Below, piece after piece: positions 13,374 through 14,282 of a stretch of 14,282 bases of DNA. The notes under the pieces are model-generated. The model saw only the letters and a list, made by a program, of their open reading frames with translations. It ran no database searches and was not told the origin of the DNA. A program made the position numbers and the translations under genes. The DNA is from Acetomicrobium sp. UBA5826 (GTDB taxonomy: Bacteria > Synergistota > Synergistia > Synergistales > Acetomicrobiaceae). Each line of letters starts with the position of its first letter. Position 1 is the first letter of the stretch. Location of the stretch: contig NZ_DJHF01000002.1 in assembly GCF_002433005.1 (NCBI RefSeq), forward strand, positions 3,754-18,035. The letters are read 5' to 3'.

Positions 13374-14109
13374 GAAGGCTCCCTTTCTTTTGATAACCTC
13401 CATCTTGGTCATATGGGAACTCTTGGTACGCCTTCTCGACGTACCCAAATTCATACTTCCCCCTCCCTCAATCGTCCTACAGACAACTTTATTGCAGGCT
13501 CCTCTTTTAGCCGGCCATGCTCTCGTAACAGCCCTAGAGATTGGCCTGGGCTTATGTTTAAGCCTTGCCATATCGCTGCCGCTTTCGATCGTCATGTTCA
13601 AACATCCTTCCATAGATGCCGCCTTAACGCCATTCCTGGTCGCCTCTCAGGCGATCCCCGTGTTTGCCGTGGCACCTCTTTTGGTCGTTTGGTTCGGCTA
13701 TGGTCTTTTGAGCAAAATAGTCATGGCAACGATAGTGATCTTTTTCCCCCTTACGGTCTCCACATATTCCGGCTTTAAACAGGTCGATCCTGATCTGGAG
13801 ATCGTCTTCGACCTCCTCGATGCCCCATTCCGAAAAAAGATGAGGCTTCTCTACTGGCCCGCTGCTCTGCCATCCTTTTTTTCAGGACTTAAGGTTGCAG
13901 TGGCAGTGGCCACCATCGGAGCGGTTCTGGGAGAATGGGTGGGAGCTCAAAGGGGGTTAGGATATTTGATGATTCAAATGAACGCAAGGTTGCGGACCGA
14001 TATGCTTTTCGCCGCACTGGTTTGGCTAAGTTTGATGGGCATGGGGCTTTGGCTGTTGGTCAGCAGATTGGAGAAACGCTTTCTTTTCTGGCTTAACACC
14101 AAGGAATGA
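13366..14109 (+). CDS. thiX: HMP/thiamine-precursor ABC transporter, permease
   Basis: A 247-residue inner-membrane permease of the SsuC/TauC/ThiX type (binding-protein-dependent transport family), with about six hydrophobic helices. The N-terminal PKFILPPPSIV (about 28-38) is the typical LP.P..V loop. FLVASQAIPVFAVAPLLVVWFGYGLLSKI (about 89-117) is the conserved P..A..PL...WFG segment, and DLLDAPFRKKMRLLYWPAALPSFFSGLKVAVAVATIGAVLGEW (about 149-191) contains the EAA-like coupling loop and the following helix. The ATG at 13366 lies in the end of thiZ (TAG at 13371-13373), giving an 8-nt overlap and coupled translation. The partner set, together with the upstream TPP riboswitch, points to hydroxymethylpyrimidine or a formyl-aminopyrimidine as cargo. 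Confidence 0.9.
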   Translation: MHRKAPFLLITSILVIWELLVRLLDVPKFILPPPSIVLQTTLLQAPLLAGHALVTALEIGLGLCLSLAISLPLSIVMFKHPSIDAALTPFLVASQAIPVFAVAPLLVVWFGYGLLSKIVMATIVIFFPLTVSTYSGFKQVDPDLEIVFDLLDAPFRKKMRLLYWPAALPSFFSGLKVAVAVATIGAVLGEWVGAQRGLGYLMIQMNARLRTDMLFAALVWLSLMGMGLWLLVSRLEKRFLFWLNTKE

Positions 14110-14179
14110 CTGATTCGAGACATAGGCTCCATTAGGTAACTGTAAATACATAATTATTCATGAATAGGAGGTTGTAAAA

Positions 14180-14282
14180 ATGAAACGGATGTGTTTGACA
14201 TTTTTGTTGATCTTGGCTCTTGCGGTCCCGGCGATGGGAAAGGAAATTACCCTGGTCCTGGACTGGTTTCCCAACGTGGACC
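14180..14282 (+). CDS. thiY: HMP/thiamine-precursor ABC transporter, substrate-binding protein, 5' end
   Basis: Only the first 34 codons fall in the window. Residues 1-19 (KRMCLTFLLILALAVPAMG) form a signal peptide. The mature start KEITLVLDWFPNVD carries the LVLDWFPN hallmark of the NMT1/THI5-like binding proteins (ThiY) that capture pyrimidine precursors of thiamine. A cysteine at residue 5 precedes the hydrophobic core and is not a lipobox. AGGAGG (14166-14171) lies 8 bases before the ATG, an ideal spacing. The gap of 70 bases from thiX holds a 12-bp palindrome (14155-14166, TATTCATGAATA) but no clear promoter or terminator. The gene should be co-transcribed with thiZ and thiX. Confidence 0.88.
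   Translation, partial: MKRMCLTFLLILALAVPAMGKEITLVLDWFPNVD

Noticed and set aside
14155..14166. 12-bp palindrome TATTCATGAATA before thiY
   Set aside because: No room for a hairpin loop in RNA beyond 4 bp, and short AT-rich palindromes are common; treated as chance unless conserved.
1..14282. Search for tRNA, rRNA, CRISPR, IS ends, phage genes and defence clusters
   Set aside because: No conserved tRNA or rRNA stretches, no spaced repeats, no transposase or integrase. The TOPRIM-like gene has no ATPase partner, so no defence system is claimed.

Overview
The window looks like chromosomal DNA of an anaerobic, diderm (Gram-negative type), non-phototrophic bacterium. The outer membrane is suggested by a lipid A type late acyltransferase. 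Anaerobic metabolism is suggested by an Old Yellow Enzyme/2,4-dienoyl-CoA reductase type [4Fe-4S] flavoenzyme and a molybdate/tungstate importer. The mixture of these with a stand-alone F420 gamma-glutamyl ligase homologue, paired short chromate transporter genes, frequent GTG/TTG starts and tightly overlapping genes fits Synergistota best (Acetomicrobium-like). That placement is my inference from gene content, not a database match.

Layout: 1-330 is the 3' end of an aspartate/glutamate racemase family gene. It converges, with a 4-nt overlap, on a minus-strand gene (327-1364) for an unrecognised protein with one C-terminal membrane anchor. Divergent from that gene are two overlapping short-chain ChrA-type transporter genes (1505-2588, plus). 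A minus-strand, translationally coupled three-gene unit follows (4425 down to 2599): LpxL/HtrB-like acyltransferase, RuvC/YqgF-fold protein, CheX-like protein. Next on the minus strand is a class V aminotransferase (5653-4571) with its own promoter. Then comes a two-gene minus-strand unit (8352-5781): an OYE-type Fe-S flavoenzyme and a TOPRIM-like protein, ending in a perfect 40-bp palindrome that contains the stop codon.

From 8588 everything is on the plus strand. A monocistronic CofE-like F420-0:glutamate ligase homologue (8588-9778) is followed by an intrinsic terminator. A compact modABC operon (9900-12378) comes next, with 4-nt start/stop overlaps. A thiamine pyrophosphate (TPP) riboswitch (about 12455-12547) then controls a thiZ-thiX-thiY pyrimidine (HMP-type) ABC importer, whose binding-protein gene runs off the right edge. 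The riboswitch is followed by a hairpin that pairs the Shine-Dalgarno of thiZ and is followed directly by five Ts, so the ATPase gene probably starts at a TTG just after it.

Most of the window is ordinary metabolism and transport. I see no IS element, phage gene, CRISPR array, tRNA or rRNA, and no complete novel multi-gene system. The points most worth a second look are the F420-ligase homologue without visible F420 context, the TOPRIM-like partner of the flavoenzyme, the lone CheX coupled to an acyltransferase and RuvC-fold gene, the thiZ expression platform, the start-codon hairpin of modA, and the stop codons buried in terminator-like hairpins. No intergenic gap exceeds 300 bases; the largest (8353-8587) holds two divergent promoters.
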